Assembly (NCBI GenBank): GCA_963281255.1 | Contig: OY725490.1 | Location: 682,001-746,000 of the forward strand | Origin: Aphrocallistes beatrix | Taxonomy: Eukaryota; Porifera; Hexactinellida; Sceptrulophora; Aphrocallistidae | Direction of reading: 5' to 3' | Length of the DNA: 64,000 nucleotides | Part shown: in pieces, positions 22,387-33,677 of the stretch | Layout: each line of letters starts with the position of its first letter | How positions within the stretch are numbered: the stretch's first letter is position 1 | Program-made: the position numbers and the translations under genes | Notes under the pieces: generated by a model | Databases searched by the model: none | Told to the model about the DNA's origin: nothing | What the model saw: the letters and a program-made list of their open reading frames with translations, nothing else

Positions 22387-22672
22387 CAAGCGCGCTTCGC
22401 TTGCTTGCGCTGCGCGGCTGGCGGACACTTTGTGTCCGCCAGAGGCTCCCTTCGGTCGCCTGGGGTCACATTGATTAATTATAAGGGCGATAATATCTTT
22501 AAATACGTCTGTCCTACTGTTGTAATCTATATCGCACGAAAAATCACCAAAATTAAATTTTTAAAAAATTATGATGAGTAATGATGACGTCATAACAAAG
22601 CGATGAGTAATCATTTTTTGATGATAGCTACATCATATGTGGGATATGTTAGTATACATATTCTATTAAAAT
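22387..22672 (-). repeat. GCGCTTCGCTTGC-tail repeat, Helitron-like, minus orientation
   Basis: It begins with CAAGCGCGCTTCGCTTGC followed by a GC-rich hairpin (GGCGGACACTTTGTGTCCGCC), then a run containing GACGTCATAAC and GATGAGTAATCATT. These landmarks recur in at least eight places in the window. The better copies start with TC, end in CTTG and sit between A and T, with a hairpin just before the 3' end, which is reminiscent of non-autonomous Helitrons. The terminal CTTG is not the canonical CTRR, so the class is uncertain. Confidence 0.6.
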
Positions 22673-23066
22673 TACATACAGCTGAACCTCTATAAGTGCG
22701 GGTGGTCCCAAATATTGTGATTCCCGAAACGCCAGGTATCATGGGAGCCAAAACTGGGTGCAGAGGAGGCTCGACCTCCCCTGGATTCGAAGATGGCCCA
22801 TTGGCGCAATACAAAATTTCAGATCCTCAGTCTTCTCTTTCTCCTTAGTTACATTATTCTAGCAATGGCATTTACATTCTTAGCTAGCTAGCTATAGAAG
22901 ATCTCATAGTCTCCTTCCATCATAATTACAACATGTTATGATATCACATATCTTTACACTGCTACCACTAACTCCTCCTATGCAACCTGATTAGTTACAC
23001 GTAACAACACTGTGCTGTATTACAATGCAATAGTCAATTATATACGGCGAAATTTGATACCGAGAA

Positions 23067-23942
23067 TTAAGAAAATATTTGTAAACCATAATTAGTATTC
23101 TCAGAAGAAACAACTAATTGGATGTTATTAATAAGAGCTATTCCGTATGGATAGTAGAGCTCCCCTACTCCATGTCCTGATTTCCCTATGGTGTAAAGAG
23201 AATTCGCTTCCTTTGAAATGATTTTTACTTGATCAGTTCCTAAATCGGAAATAATTATGTTCCCCGAATCATCCAAGCAGATGGAACCGGGATTAGTAAC
23301 CTGCATTCCAATCCCACAAGTAACTAAGGAACGTAATTTCTCTCCTCCTAGTGAGAAAATGTGAACACAGTGAGAATCCGTATCACTGAGTACGAACACT
23401 TCATCTGCTTTCAACTTGACATCACAAGGTTGCGTCATTGAGTGGTGTGAGATTGACTGGTTGTAGCGTAGATGGTTATCTAGGATCTGAACGCGATTAT
23501 TGCGATAATCAGTCACGAAGACATCTCCTTTGATAGAAACAGTGAGTTGCTGTGGATAATTGAACTCTCCAGGAAAGTTCCCATAACCACCTACTTTAGC
23601 CTTGAAATCAAAAGATTCTGATGCTCTGAAACGGAATACACTATGCTCTATCTGGTCTGTTATATAGATAGAGTTTCGATTGATGGCAATGCCATATGGG
23701 CACTTTAAGTGGATACTTGTGGATGTTCTTATGAATTCACCCGAATTTGAGAATATTGATACACGAACCACCATATAACCTTCTACAACATAGATCCATT
23801 TGGTTCGTGAATCAATAGCGATGCTTCTAGGAGTCTTGAGTTGTCCCTTATCGACTATTTTTAAATGTTCAAAAGGGTAGTTAGTATGTGCCTCAATGGG
23901 ATCCAAAGGTTGAGATGCTTTAGAGAATCGAACATTCGCCAT
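23067..23942 (-). CDS. NHL-repeat propeller protein, 291 aa
   Basis: An intact single exon. The frame is open for 19 more codons upstream (to 23999), but the start at 23942 (MANVRFSKASQPLDPIEAH) is preferred because it matches the family N-terminus MAxAFPxPQPxDPVEVH. After about residue 30 it enters the propeller, so the long coiled-coil is absent. Blades are TPRSIAIDSRTKWIYVVEG, CPYGIAINRNSIYITDQ, YPQQLTVSIKGDVFVTDYR, QPCDVKLKADEVFVLSD, NPGSICLDDSGNIIISDLG, and YPYGIALINNIQLVVSS. It is convergent with the gene ending at 22009. It is divergent enough from the MAIAF copies to be an older family member. Cytosolic; ligand unknown. Confidence 0.86.
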   Translation of the reverse strand: MANVRFSKASQPLDPIEAHTNYPFEHLKIVDKGQLKTPRSIAIDSRTKWIYVVEGYMVVRVSIFSNSGEFIRTSTSIHLKCPYGIAINRNSIYITDQIEHSVFRFRASESFDFKAKVGGYGNFPGEFNYPQQLTVSIKGDVFVTDYRNNRVQILDNHLRYNQSISHHSMTQPCDVKLKADEVFVLSDTDSHCVHIFSLGGEKLRSLVTCGIGMQVTNPGSICLDDSGNIIISDLGTDQVKIISKEANSLYTIGKSGHGVGELYYPYGIALINNIQLVVSSENTNYGLQIFS

Positions 23943-24353
23943 TTCTTCAATGAAGTTCCTAAATAATTGTTGCAAAGGTATAAGGACAATTTCTAGCAAA
24001 GAAATGGAAGAAGAAACTCTCTTTTCTTCTTATAATATTGTACATGGTTGTATCAGTAAGTGACTGGGCATACATTACTGAGAAGCTGTGATACTACAGC
24101 CTACTAACATAGTAAAGGTCTTAAATTTCCAATTATTTGCCCATCAACCACTAATAGGGATATCTACCCTGATAAGCGAACCATTTTATATAATGAAATG
24201 GTTCTTTTATAAGGTTAATATTGATTCTTTATTAATGAATTAAAATTGTATTTTATTAATTTTGTTTACATAATACAGATAATAAATAGCAAAATAGTAC
24301 CGTGCCTATATTAAGACATTCAACGTTCTAATTTTAGAATAATCCGGTTGTAA

Positions 24354-25680
24354 TCAATCATCTGGTGAAGCATTACCCCCTTCCTTGACGACAGTATCTG
24401 TAGTACCGAATGTGGCCTCTTGGACTGGGGACGGGGGTATATTAACATTCTGTAGCACTACAGCAGTGTTCTGGTACTGAGGATTCACAGCCTTGGTAGG
24501 GTCAGCTAGCTCAGCTGATTTTCTGCACTTGTAGATCAAGTATATCTTGACTACAGCTGTGAGAATTGGGTAGATTGAGAAACCGATAATGGTGATTATG
24601 ATCGGGATAACTATCGCAATAATAGACTCTCTGTTAACTTCCGAGCCTAAAAGAGAGGTGTGTCATTATATACATTGGGTTTAATAAGCACATACTCTTA
24701 TCACAGTCTTATCCGTGTTCTACTAACGACAGTCTAGTTTAGTGTATTTATTTCTATAAGGCGCATGCTTAATCAGAAAAGGTACCTAATTTCCGGGACG
24801 GGATCACGTCTCGTCCCGGAAATTAGGCATGCCCTCTATAAGGAATAGGAATAGACTCTGTTAGGATTGAAGTAAGTCAATGTGTGACCAAAGGCATAGC
24901 CAGCACAATTTAGGGTGCGGCAATTCCAGTCTATTCCGTGAGAGGGTTGCGGCACCCAATGCTAATTTGTGAAATTTTAGTGGGCACAGCCTTTGAAGTT
25001 GCGGTCTAGCCCCCATGTACCGCACATTGGGTACGCCTCTGTGTGTGACCAACGAATTCATTGAAACTATTAATTTTTAATGAATCCCAATACTACAATC
25101 GCTCTTGCTCAATCTAGAAGCTCTACGAAGCCTGGATCTTATCTCAAAAGCCTTGCAAAACCTAAACTCGGAATCTATATGACCCAAACTGTTAAGAATG
25201 TACAGTCGACTCGGGCATGCCTAATTTCCGGGATGGGACCGTCCCGGAAATTCTAGATACCTAATTTCCGGGACGGGACGGAGCGGAACCATCCAGAAAA
25301 TCTAGGTACCTAATTTCCGGACGGGACGAGTCAAGATGCCTAATCTCCGGGACTAGATCCCTTCCCGTCCCGGAAATTAGGCATGCCCAGTCGACTCCGC
25401 TTATTGGCATCACATCAGTTAAATGACATTTTGCCCCGATTAAGCGGAGAACCCTATTAACCGAAAACATTTTGTATCAGCTTCTATGTGTGAGAGCTAT
25501 TCCGGTCCTGAAAAGCGGTCAGATTAAGTGGTTGACCCGATTGAACAGTGACCCTATTAAGCGGAGTCGACTGTAGTATATGTCTATTTCATGACAAGTA
25601 TTCTCACCTTGTGCTCCGATTCCTCTAATACCGATCAGACCTGAAAGTATTAGAAAGAAGATTAGCCCCTCACATCCCAT
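24354..25680 (-). CDS. Small two-exon type I membrane protein with NPxY tail, about 121 aa (predicted)
   Basis: Exon 1 is 25608-25680 on the minus strand: MGCEGLIFFLILSGLIGIRG then IGAQ, a good signal peptide, ending in a GTGAGA donor with one base of a split codon. Exon 2 is 24354-24646, after a CTCTTTTAG acceptor. It restores Gly, gives a tiny ectodomain (GSEVNRES), one membrane span (IIAIVIPIIITIIGFSIY..) with a Lys near its inner end, and a tail of about 65 residues ending NASPDD. The tail holds a single Tyr in VNPQYQNT, which is at once NPxY (PTB-domain/endocytic signal) and YxN (Grb2-SH2-type). Phase joins exactly (phase 1). The intron is about 960 bp and full of MITEs. TTTATT at 24228 is a minus-strand AATAAA. 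Missing ectodomain exons cannot be excluded. It lies next to Ig/FN3 receptor genes and could be a signalling partner; that is inference. Confidence 0.6.
24762..24834. repeat. GGGCATGCC-family MITE (short hairpin) in the intron of the small membrane protein gene
   Basis: A hairpin of CCTAATTTCCGGGACGGG and its inverse ending GGCATGCCC. The 9-bp flanks TCTATAAGG occur on both sides (24753-24761 and 24835-24843). Confidence 0.75.
25203..25573. repeat. pogo-like MITE (CAGTCGACTCCGCTTA ends) carrying a nested GGGCATGCC MITE
   Basis: The outer element has ends CAGTCGACTC and GAGTCGACTG flanked by TA, as expected for pogo/Tc1-mariner relatives; a second copy is at 28525-28714. Inside its left end, a GGGCATGCC element (25213-25388) is bounded on both sides by the 9-mer AGTCGACTC (25204-25212, 25389-25397). 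That dates the GGGCATGCC insertion as the younger event. Confidence 0.85.
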
Positions 25681-26800
25681 TGGTTAGATATTCCGATAAA
25701 TATTCCAATATAGAAATAGATTCAATGTTATTTATGCTTATACATATTTCCAACCTGATAGCGTAGTTATGCTTAACTATTAATTCAAGGAATATTATAG
25801 CCACAATACAGTGCTAAGCCAGAAATATGATCTATTAAGTCTAATTAATTATTCTACGTAGTGAATCGTTGCATTTTGATTTCTTTAGAGTGAGAGTAGA
25901 CAAAATTCATTATCGGATACTCTCTCTCTCTCCAAATACCTGCATACGACATCTTTTCGAAGAACAGCTACTGGACTTTATTACCTCCCATAAAAAGATG
26001 TTGCAATGTTTTCATTCCTTAGAATAACTGTGCTTCATTGTTCAAACTATGTACATTTCTGTTGCAATAAATGCTCCAATCAACTCCTGCTTTAACTCAG
26101 TGGGTAAACCATTTAATTATAATCGCATTCTATTATGATTATAATATAATGCGATTATAATGAAATGGTTTTGGTCCAGGTGTAGCATTATTGCAAATGA
26201 GATCGTATATTTTGATCAGAAAATATGTAAAATTTTGAACATAAAAGCTATGTAGAACTTTGAACAGAATTGTAGAATTTCAATACAAATTAATACAAAT
26301 TCCGCATTTCTGATCAAAGTTCTACATTGTTTTTCTGATCAAAATATATAGTCTCTGCTTTGAATTCGTTTATAGCGAAACTCCGTTCATAGCGGAATAA
26401 AATCTGTATCCCGAGGACTTCGTTATATCAGGCGATGACTGTACTTTTTTCAATGATACATCCTTTAGAAAAGTTCTTACTATTTTTAAATATGGAGATC
26501 AAATCAATTCATGTTTCTTTTTCAGTAAATTTTATCTTTTCTCAACAGTTGGTGTGATGAGTGTGTCATCTGCGATACAGTGCTATTATCTGCAGCATCA
26601 CAACTTGTCAGAATTCTGAGAGAGATAAGTAGTGTCTCGGAATAAAGTTCAATGTCTTGGAAGTAAGCAGTGGCAACTGCACTGATGAACTATTACGGCT
26701 GCTGCACTTACTATAAATGCGACAGAAGTTTGAATAATTAGTCTCAAACTATTACATACTTTTATTATTGTTTGTGTTTGTATATTTGAAAGTTTTTGGA
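25681..26800. other. Intergenic region with two inverted-repeat elements
   Basis: Between the divergent receptor-like genes. A near-perfect 64-bp palindrome lies at 26107-26170 (AACCATTTAATTATAATCGC and its inverse). A second inverted repeat spans about 26205-26349 (ATATTTTGATCAGAAAA ... TTTTCTGATCAAAATAT). Both look like small MITEs. No gene was found. Confidence 0.5.
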
Positions 26801-29800
26801 ATGACTTGGAAGCTTGTTGTATTATTTATATTTTTAAAGATAAATATTCTAATTTATTGTAAGTTTTGCTTAATTTTTGATACTTTATTGAGAGTTCATC
26901 TTGTTTACTTTGATTTTGTAATTTGTAAACATCAATTGTTTACTAAATAGAGAAATAAACTGCATATTGACACCTTGCTTTAAACGAGCATATTTCTCCA
27001 TAATTCTCTTTCTAGAAGTGATTCAATTGACTATCCCTCTTGATTCAATTGACGAACGTATAGATCAATAATTAATTCTAAAACTGTATTTTTTCAATGT
27101 ACTCACGTTTATTAGTGTAGGAATCCAGGCGATTTTTCGATCACTTAGTTTAGAATGAATATCAGATGGAAAACCATAAAACCAACTTATTGACTTCAAA
27201 ATACAAATACTACAACCAAATTATCAGATAACTCAATTATTCTATTACAATTAAAAACAGGATAATATATTTCTTTATTCAGAAATTTAATTGACTAAGC
27301 TGGATAATAATTAATTGACAAACTTGGCATTATTCAACTGAATTGGAAAATTTATCGCCCGAATATGACAGTTTGTAAACATTTTAAGAAAGAAACTATT
27401 ATAAAAATACTGTAGAACAAGAAAATAATAGAAACGAGAAATTTGCTATACATACATGTCAATATTAATTGATCTGCAATTAACTCTAACTCTCTAAGCA
27501 AATTCTCTGCACCTCATTAGAATGTCAACTAACTGACTAACTATTCAAATTTTAGGATTTTCAGCACAATTAAGATGTATCTTAACAGTAACTAGGGACT
27601 ATAAATTGAGGAATGTACAGAATTACAGTTATTATGACTGTGGTAATTAGTTTTAGAGTAAGCAAATGTGATTATTAACGATTTCAAGTTGTTAAAATAC
27701 TGCATTTGATTGGAATCAATCTTTAAAACCATTCTAATGCAGATATTCTCAAATCTCTGCTATTGTAAGTCTTTCCACTCAAATTCAATATATTTCAAGT
27801 TTTAATCGGATTAAACAAAGAAACCATCCAAAACGCCACTCTTACTGGCAGCTATATCGATCGATTCCATTTTGCTTTGTAATTCTTCCTTCTCTGCCAC
27901 TAAACCTCAGATCAAGATCACACAAAATCACACATCTGATATCTACTTCCAGATTTTTAAATTCCAGAATTTATAAGTCTTTGGAAGTTATTAGCTGAGT
28001 TTAAGAGAATACACTAAGTTGATATCTCAAGTGTCAGTAGTGTAGTTAGAATCTATCTTTGATTATATCTTCAAATGTGTCATTGTAATGATTCCGAATT
28101 TCTATGAAGTTTCGGGAAAAATTTAAGTAATTCTGGCCTATGCGTAATATCGTGATGCAACACTTTAATTTATGTTTCTATCAATGAAATATGTTATATC
28201 ATAGGCACTTCAACAAAAATGTCATTTAAGTAAAGGGCATTGAAAGATTCAAATAAATCTCCTTAAAATCTATTCAGAATTGTCACAGAAATATTCTGTT
28301 CAATTAGAACAATACACTCATCATAGTACTGTGTGTTGAACTAGAGATTGAGTTTATAGTGGGAGTCGTTTTGTTTTTTCCAATTGATTTAATTGCCTAG
28401 ACGACAGGAGAAAATAGTGAAAAACCCCTCGATTATTTTGTAATGGAGTTTCTACTACTAATGAAACAATGTTTACAGGGACCTAGCAATTAAAATGATG
28501 AGCAATGGGCAACAATTTCGACTACAGTCGACTCTGCTTAATAGGGTCACTGTTTAATCAGGTCAACCGCTTAATCGGGTCCCTTTTGGCAGGACCGGAA
28601 TAGCTCTCACACATAGGAGCTAATACAAAATATTTTCGGTTAATAGGGTTCTCCGCTTAACCGGGGCAAAATGTACTCTGACCGATGTGACCCTATTGAG
28701 CGAAGTCGACTCTGTATATTTATTATCATTCTAATATCAGTACTGAACAGCTAGAACTAGAACATATACACTAATGCTAGAATGTTGACAGAATAATATA
28801 ATGACCAATTGAATACAAGCTTAAAACCCTCCAATGACCATGGATTTTGCTAACTCATTCCGATTAACTCATTTTGGGCGGGAAACCGTAGAAATGTGTT
28901 GTCCAAACTATAAATAGAAAAACCATGTCAACCGAATTTAAAATGATTCCCACCTCCAATAGGCAACCAGCTGTACTTCACTCCTGATCACCCACTATGC
29001 GCTGGTGAGATTGTACGAATGGTGTGTCTGGTTATTGTTCCTCCATCTTCTCCATTCAATGGAGTATTCGATGCAGCGCAAATATCCTTCAATGGCTCTG
29101 ACTCAACATTCCCAACAACACTCTACTTGCTACCAGAGGTGGACACCAGCAGATACACCGGTGGTACTAAAGGGTTAAATATAACTATCGATCGACCTGG
29201 GGCATTTCTAGACATCTCGTATCTGCCTATTGATAGCACCATTACGTTTGGATGCCACGCTTTTCTGGATAATGTCATGCCGACTGAAGCTCTAGTCACA
29301 GGGAAGATAGTGGCACCAGCAAGTAAGTTTGTATGATGGCTTAGGTTACCAATTACAGTCAGGGTCGCTTATTGTGAACCACCAGAGAACCAAAAATCTG
29401 CTCATAATATAGATACTTCATATTAAGCGAAATCGATTCAATACAAATCCCATCTGAAAAATGAAATTGGGACCAGGAGGTTAGTTCATAATAAACGAAT
29501 GTTCATAATAAGCGACCCTGACTGTATGACTTAAGTTACCAATAAATGTGGTAAGTATACAGTAGATAGGACAGGATTGTACAGTATACTAGGCAGAATA
29601 TCCTCGAATAGTACCCGTAATGATACTAATTTTAGCCTTATTTGATATTTGATACAAGTTATACGGTATATTGGAAGTAAGTGAGTTTGTAATTATAATA
29701 ATGTTCCAGAGAATTTGATTAATGAAAACTTACAATTTGCTATAAAATATCGCTCTAAGAGGTAACAAAATTTAGGTATACAAATTATAATATATACCTA

Positions 29801-32799
29801 AAAGATTCTATGAAAAACTCCCAAAATCACTTCAATTTATCAAAGTAGGTTTGTCATATAATCAATATTAGATCAAAGTCAGTGACTTATTATCATTTAA
29901 ATAATTTATATTAAAATTGTAATACATTTAAACAGAACATACTTTTAGATGTACAATCTGCATATGAGAGAGTAACGTCAGTTCTTTTCTTTGCTAAATT
30001 TAACCTGATTATTCCTATAGTTCATCCAGGCACACCTGAACCACAAATATCTCTGTCAAGCCTAGAAGCTGACACGTGCAGCCATGCAGTGGTGGAATGG
30101 GATTCAGTGGAGAGTGATAGAGAAGTGGACTACTACTTGTACAGGAATGGCCTCTACATCTCACAGATAGACTCAGTTAGCACGAGATACATCGACACTA
30201 CTCAACTACTGCTAAGCACAGATTACCAGTACTCAGTTGTAGCAGCTAACTGTGCTGGAAACTCTTCAATGGGATACTCCAGTGTGATTCATATCGGTGG
30301 TAGGTTGTGTTACTATATCAGGACCGTATCCATCGGTCCGGTTTTAAACTGACCACTTTTGATCAATTTAGCCTCAAAAGGGACCATTTTGTATAATCAA
30401 CCTGACCACTTTTTATTCTCAACCGGACCACTTCACACCTTGTGACTACGGTCTTGTATATATACTCGAATAGTAACCAGGAGTTTGCTAATTTTTAGCT
30501 TCATTGACCACCTGAAATAATTATTATTTCAGAATTAGGAAAGTTTTCAATGAATATTACCGAATGAGTGAATCAAGAAATAGCAGAAGGGAAGAATATA
30601 CCGTTAGATATTTTTCATGACAGGCACAAACAAGAATTCAGTTATCAGGGCATACCTAATTTACGGGACGGGATGCCGTCCCGTCCGGTAAATTAGGCAT
30701 GCCCAGTAATCCCTTTGGGAGGCGATTATTCGAGTATATTCAGTATATGTTTCTTTTAGTTTATTTTTGTTGTTAATTATTTATTTATAGCTTATGCAAT
30801 TGCAAACGAGTCAGTACAGCTTAAGTATGAACATCAGGAAGAGATCTTAAGAATCAATTGGGTACGTAAACACCTTAAACTGAAACTATTACTACAGTGC
30901 TATAGAACATCCACCACGACATTATTTCTGAATTAAAGCAGAAATAAACTAGATTATTCATGAATATAAACGTGCTAGTCTAAACTAACTCTTTCTGTAG
31001 GCTCTCTCTAACACAGTAGAGTCCACTCCTAGTCTAACACTAACCTATTCTCTCCAAATCAACTCAACCTACACACAATCAAACGGATTCGAAATTCTAG
31101 AAGAGAACACTATCATTTTCTCTCAGATCTCTACCAAAACCTATCTCGAGATGAAGATATCAGCTCCAGTCCTTGAGTCAGTACAGAACTCTGCTCCCAG
31201 CAAAATAGAGGCAAATATAAGAATTGTAGGACAATGCGGACAATTTAAAGGTACATACATAGTACATAAATACATGCATACATTCTAACCGCAGACGAAA
31301 ATGCCGATTCATCATGGAATTATGACGTCATTGTCACCTTTTTATAATTAAAAATTTCCGTTTTTCGACTATACCTCATTTTAAGTGATAGAAGGCTGAA
31401 ATTTTAATAAAATGTGTATACAGTACACCCTCGCTAATCCGAACCTCGCTAGTCCGAACCCTCGCTAATCCGAACACTTCATTCTTACAATCCGAACACC
31501 CAAAATATAATATTATCCGCCTCTATGCTTTGAATCAACGTTTATAACATTATATCTTTCATGATTCAGAAACCTCGTTAAAAAAAGAATTATAGCAAGA
31601 TCTTATTCTTAATATTCTAACAATACAAATTTATTATAGTTAATACCCCATTGAATTAGTGTTATTTCACTGATCGGAACAAATTCACCAATCCGAACGA
31701 TTTTTTCGATCATTGGCATAGAGCTGTTCGGATTAGCGAGGGTGTACTGTATTGATATATTTCATATATGATACAACTATCATCAGAAAATAATGACTTA
31801 TCATTCTGTTATTACGTCTCATTACGAATCAAACATTGATATATTGACATATTTTGTGATTTTTCGAGTGATATTGATTATAACAGTGAGACAGAGGTAT
31901 TTAGAGATGTTATCTACCTTATAATTAATCACGGCGGCTATAAAGTGTCCGCAAGCCGCGCAGCGCAAGCAAGCGAAGCGCGTTTGTACATGATAATTAT
32001 AGATGTGTGTTTACTTAGATCAACAATACTTCGCTACAACAACAACCACAACAACAACTATTACTCCTTTTAGTTCGAAAGGTGTCAATAGTATTTTCAC
32101 AACAAAACCACCTGTCAAAGGTTCTAATTCAGGTATATCAAATATGTTCATATGAGTAATAATTCATTTATTTACACACCTTGATTCATTTATTTTTACA
32201 TCAAAACTCCGAAAGTTACATGGTGATCGAATATAATCGTTATTTTAGCTGTAAGGACGCTCCATTTATCTTCACTAAAATATCTTCCTATTAGTTCCTA
32301 TATCAGTGGATGCATATGATATAATTTTGCACCACAGGATAATTACAAAAGCTTCACAAAATGTAGAATAAGTGTACACTAAATCCTCTCTAATTGTCCA
32401 CCATTGGGTAATGGGATCCTAAGTAGACAATTTTTAGAACCCTGGATAATTAGAGAATTCGAAGTGTGTGTGCACATAGTACTCTTATTCTGGCAGGTGG
32501 AATAATTGAGAACCTGGACAATTACAGAAGTGGACAATTAGAGAGGACTGACTGTAGTAGGTAGACACAGAATATCGAAGTCTATTAATCTACAGTATGT
32601 GGCGTGTCCTCCCAAAGTATTCCGACCCCATTAACATACTTCAGTGATAGCGACCAAAACGTAATGACTCACAACTCTTCTGCAACTAATTGCTAGATTA
32701 TGATGTGTTATTCTTCTAGGTAACTCTGTGGCGTCATCTACAACACTGCTGTTCGCCTTATTATTGGCTCTAGGCGTCATTCACACTGTTTTATATTGA
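26801..32799 (+). CDS. Ig - FN3 - FN3 surface protein with Thr-rich stalk and GPI-type C-terminus, about 403 aa (predicted, 7 exons)
   Basis: Exons were assembled from splice sites and paralogy: 26801-26858, 28963-29322, 30021-30299, 30791-30861, 31001-31250, 32019-32132, 32720-32799. Every junction is in phase (1,1,1,0,1,1). Exon 1 (MTWKLVVLFIFLKINILIY, GTAAGT donor) is a plausible signal peptide but the least certain part. Exon 2 is Ig-like: VRMVCLVIV is the B-strand Cys and IDSTITFGCHAFL the F-strand Cys. Exon 3 is an FN3 domain (AVVEWDSVE..DYYLYRNGLYI..DYQYSVVAANC). Exons 4+5 form a second FN3, split after the conserved Trp (EEILRINW). Exon 6 is a Thr run (ATTTTTTTTITPF), probably O-glycosylated. 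Exon 7 ends in SSTTLLFALLLALGVIHTVLY with no following charged residue, which is typical of a GPI-anchor signal. It is a one-module relative of the four-module gene at 45978-61645. Confidence 0.65.
28525..28714. repeat. pogo-like MITE, CAGTCGACTC ends
   Basis: The ends CAGTCGACTCTGCTTAATAG and GCGAAGTCGACTCTG are flanked by TA on both sides. It lies in the first intron of the Ig/FN3/GPI gene. Confidence 0.75.
29356..29524. repeat. MITE with CAGTCAGGGTCGCTTATT ends
   Basis: Near-perfect terminal inverted repeats (CAGTCAGGGTCGCTTATT and GCGACCCTGACTG) flanked by TA. It lies in the intron after the Ig-like exon. Same family as 6003-6187. Confidence 0.8.
30648..30704. repeat. Minimal GGGCATGCC-family hairpin MITE
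   Basis: A 57-bp element, almost wholly two inverted arms (GGGCATACCTAATTTACGG and its inverse). The flanks AGTTATCA and AGTAATCC look like a worn target duplication. It is intronic. Confidence 0.7.
31290..31987 (+). repeat. Helitron-like repeat with a nested CAGTACACCCTCGC MITE
   Basis: The host repeat runs from CAGACGAAAATGCCGATTC through GACGTCATTGTCACC to the GCGCAGCGCAAGCAAGCG tail. It is split at 31421-31749 by a pogo-like MITE whose ends are CAGTACACCCTCGCTAATCC and its inverse, inserted at TA. The sequence on either side joins as in intact copies (for example 44690-44830). It lies in the intron before the Thr-rich stalk exon. Confidence 0.75.
32373..32553. repeat. MITE with CCTCTCTAATTGTCCAC inverted ends
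   Basis: TAAATCCTCTCTAATTGTCC at the left and GGACAATTAGAGAGGACTGA at the right are inverted copies. It lies in the last intron of the Ig/FN3/GPI gene. Confidence 0.65.
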
Positions 32800-33393
32800 T
32801 TCCATTATGAATACTTATCATTATTTAAATTTGGTAATTGTAAATTTTTCTGTGAAATATGAATGAATGATCTGAAGTTAATCCTTGGAATTTGTTGGAG
32901 ACTCTTTTTTGATAGGATTTGGGATCTTAAGAATGAGATAATAGAATCTTTTGAATATTTCCTATCACTGAATGAAATATTGAAAATATTTCCAGTGAAA
33001 ACTAAGAAATTGATCTTGTAATGTTACACGATGTGAAATCTTACCTGAGACTGATTAGATTCTAAAACACTCAGAGTAGAGTGAATCCTATTGCTTCAAT
33101 TCTCGATTATAAATATGATTTCGATATCCTAAAAGGTGCCTCGTATGAGTTCTGATAACAATAAGACATGAATCGAAACTAAGAATATCGACATTTCTCA
33201 TTCCAATGGATTACACCATAGCAGTGCTCGATAAATCTGGTAATTTGGTGGCAATAGCAACCAAAGTTAACGATAAAACATCAAATTCCTGAGCATGGTA
33301 GCTAACTAAACCAAAAATTTATGGTTTATTTATATCACATAATTAGAATTTGATTGATATTAGCGACCAGGATAAGTAAAATGGTGGTTAAGA

Positions 33394-33677
33394 CAGTGTT
33401 TCCCGCCGACCGCGTTAAGCGCTCTATTTAGGACGCTTAGCTTGTCGAATAACGTGATTTTGTTGTTAATAGTTATCCCATAAATACCTGGGGTCATTTC
33501 TATTTATAGCAAAAACCCCACACTTCTAAGGTTTACCCGCCCAAATGATTTAATCGGAAATAAGTCAGCAAAATCTAGAGCCATTTAAGAGTTAATTAAA
33601 TAATGCAATTTATCCGAATAAACCGCACACAAATTGCAAACTTAACGCGCTTTCCAATAATCTCGAAGGAAACACTG
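33394..33677. repeat. hAT-type MITE with 8-bp target duplication GGTTAAGA
   Basis: The ends are CAGTGTTTCCCGCC and its partner GGAAACACTG. The flanks at 33386-33393 and 33678-33685 are both GGTTAAGA. Fragments related to its inside (CCCACACTTCTAAGGTTTAC) also occur near 52890. Confidence 0.85.

Noticed and set aside
24861-25061. Minus-strand frame in the intron of the small membrane protein as an additional exon
   Set aside because: No suitable splice sites in phase, and the sequence looks like a worn MITE flanked by repeats of GTGTGACCAA.
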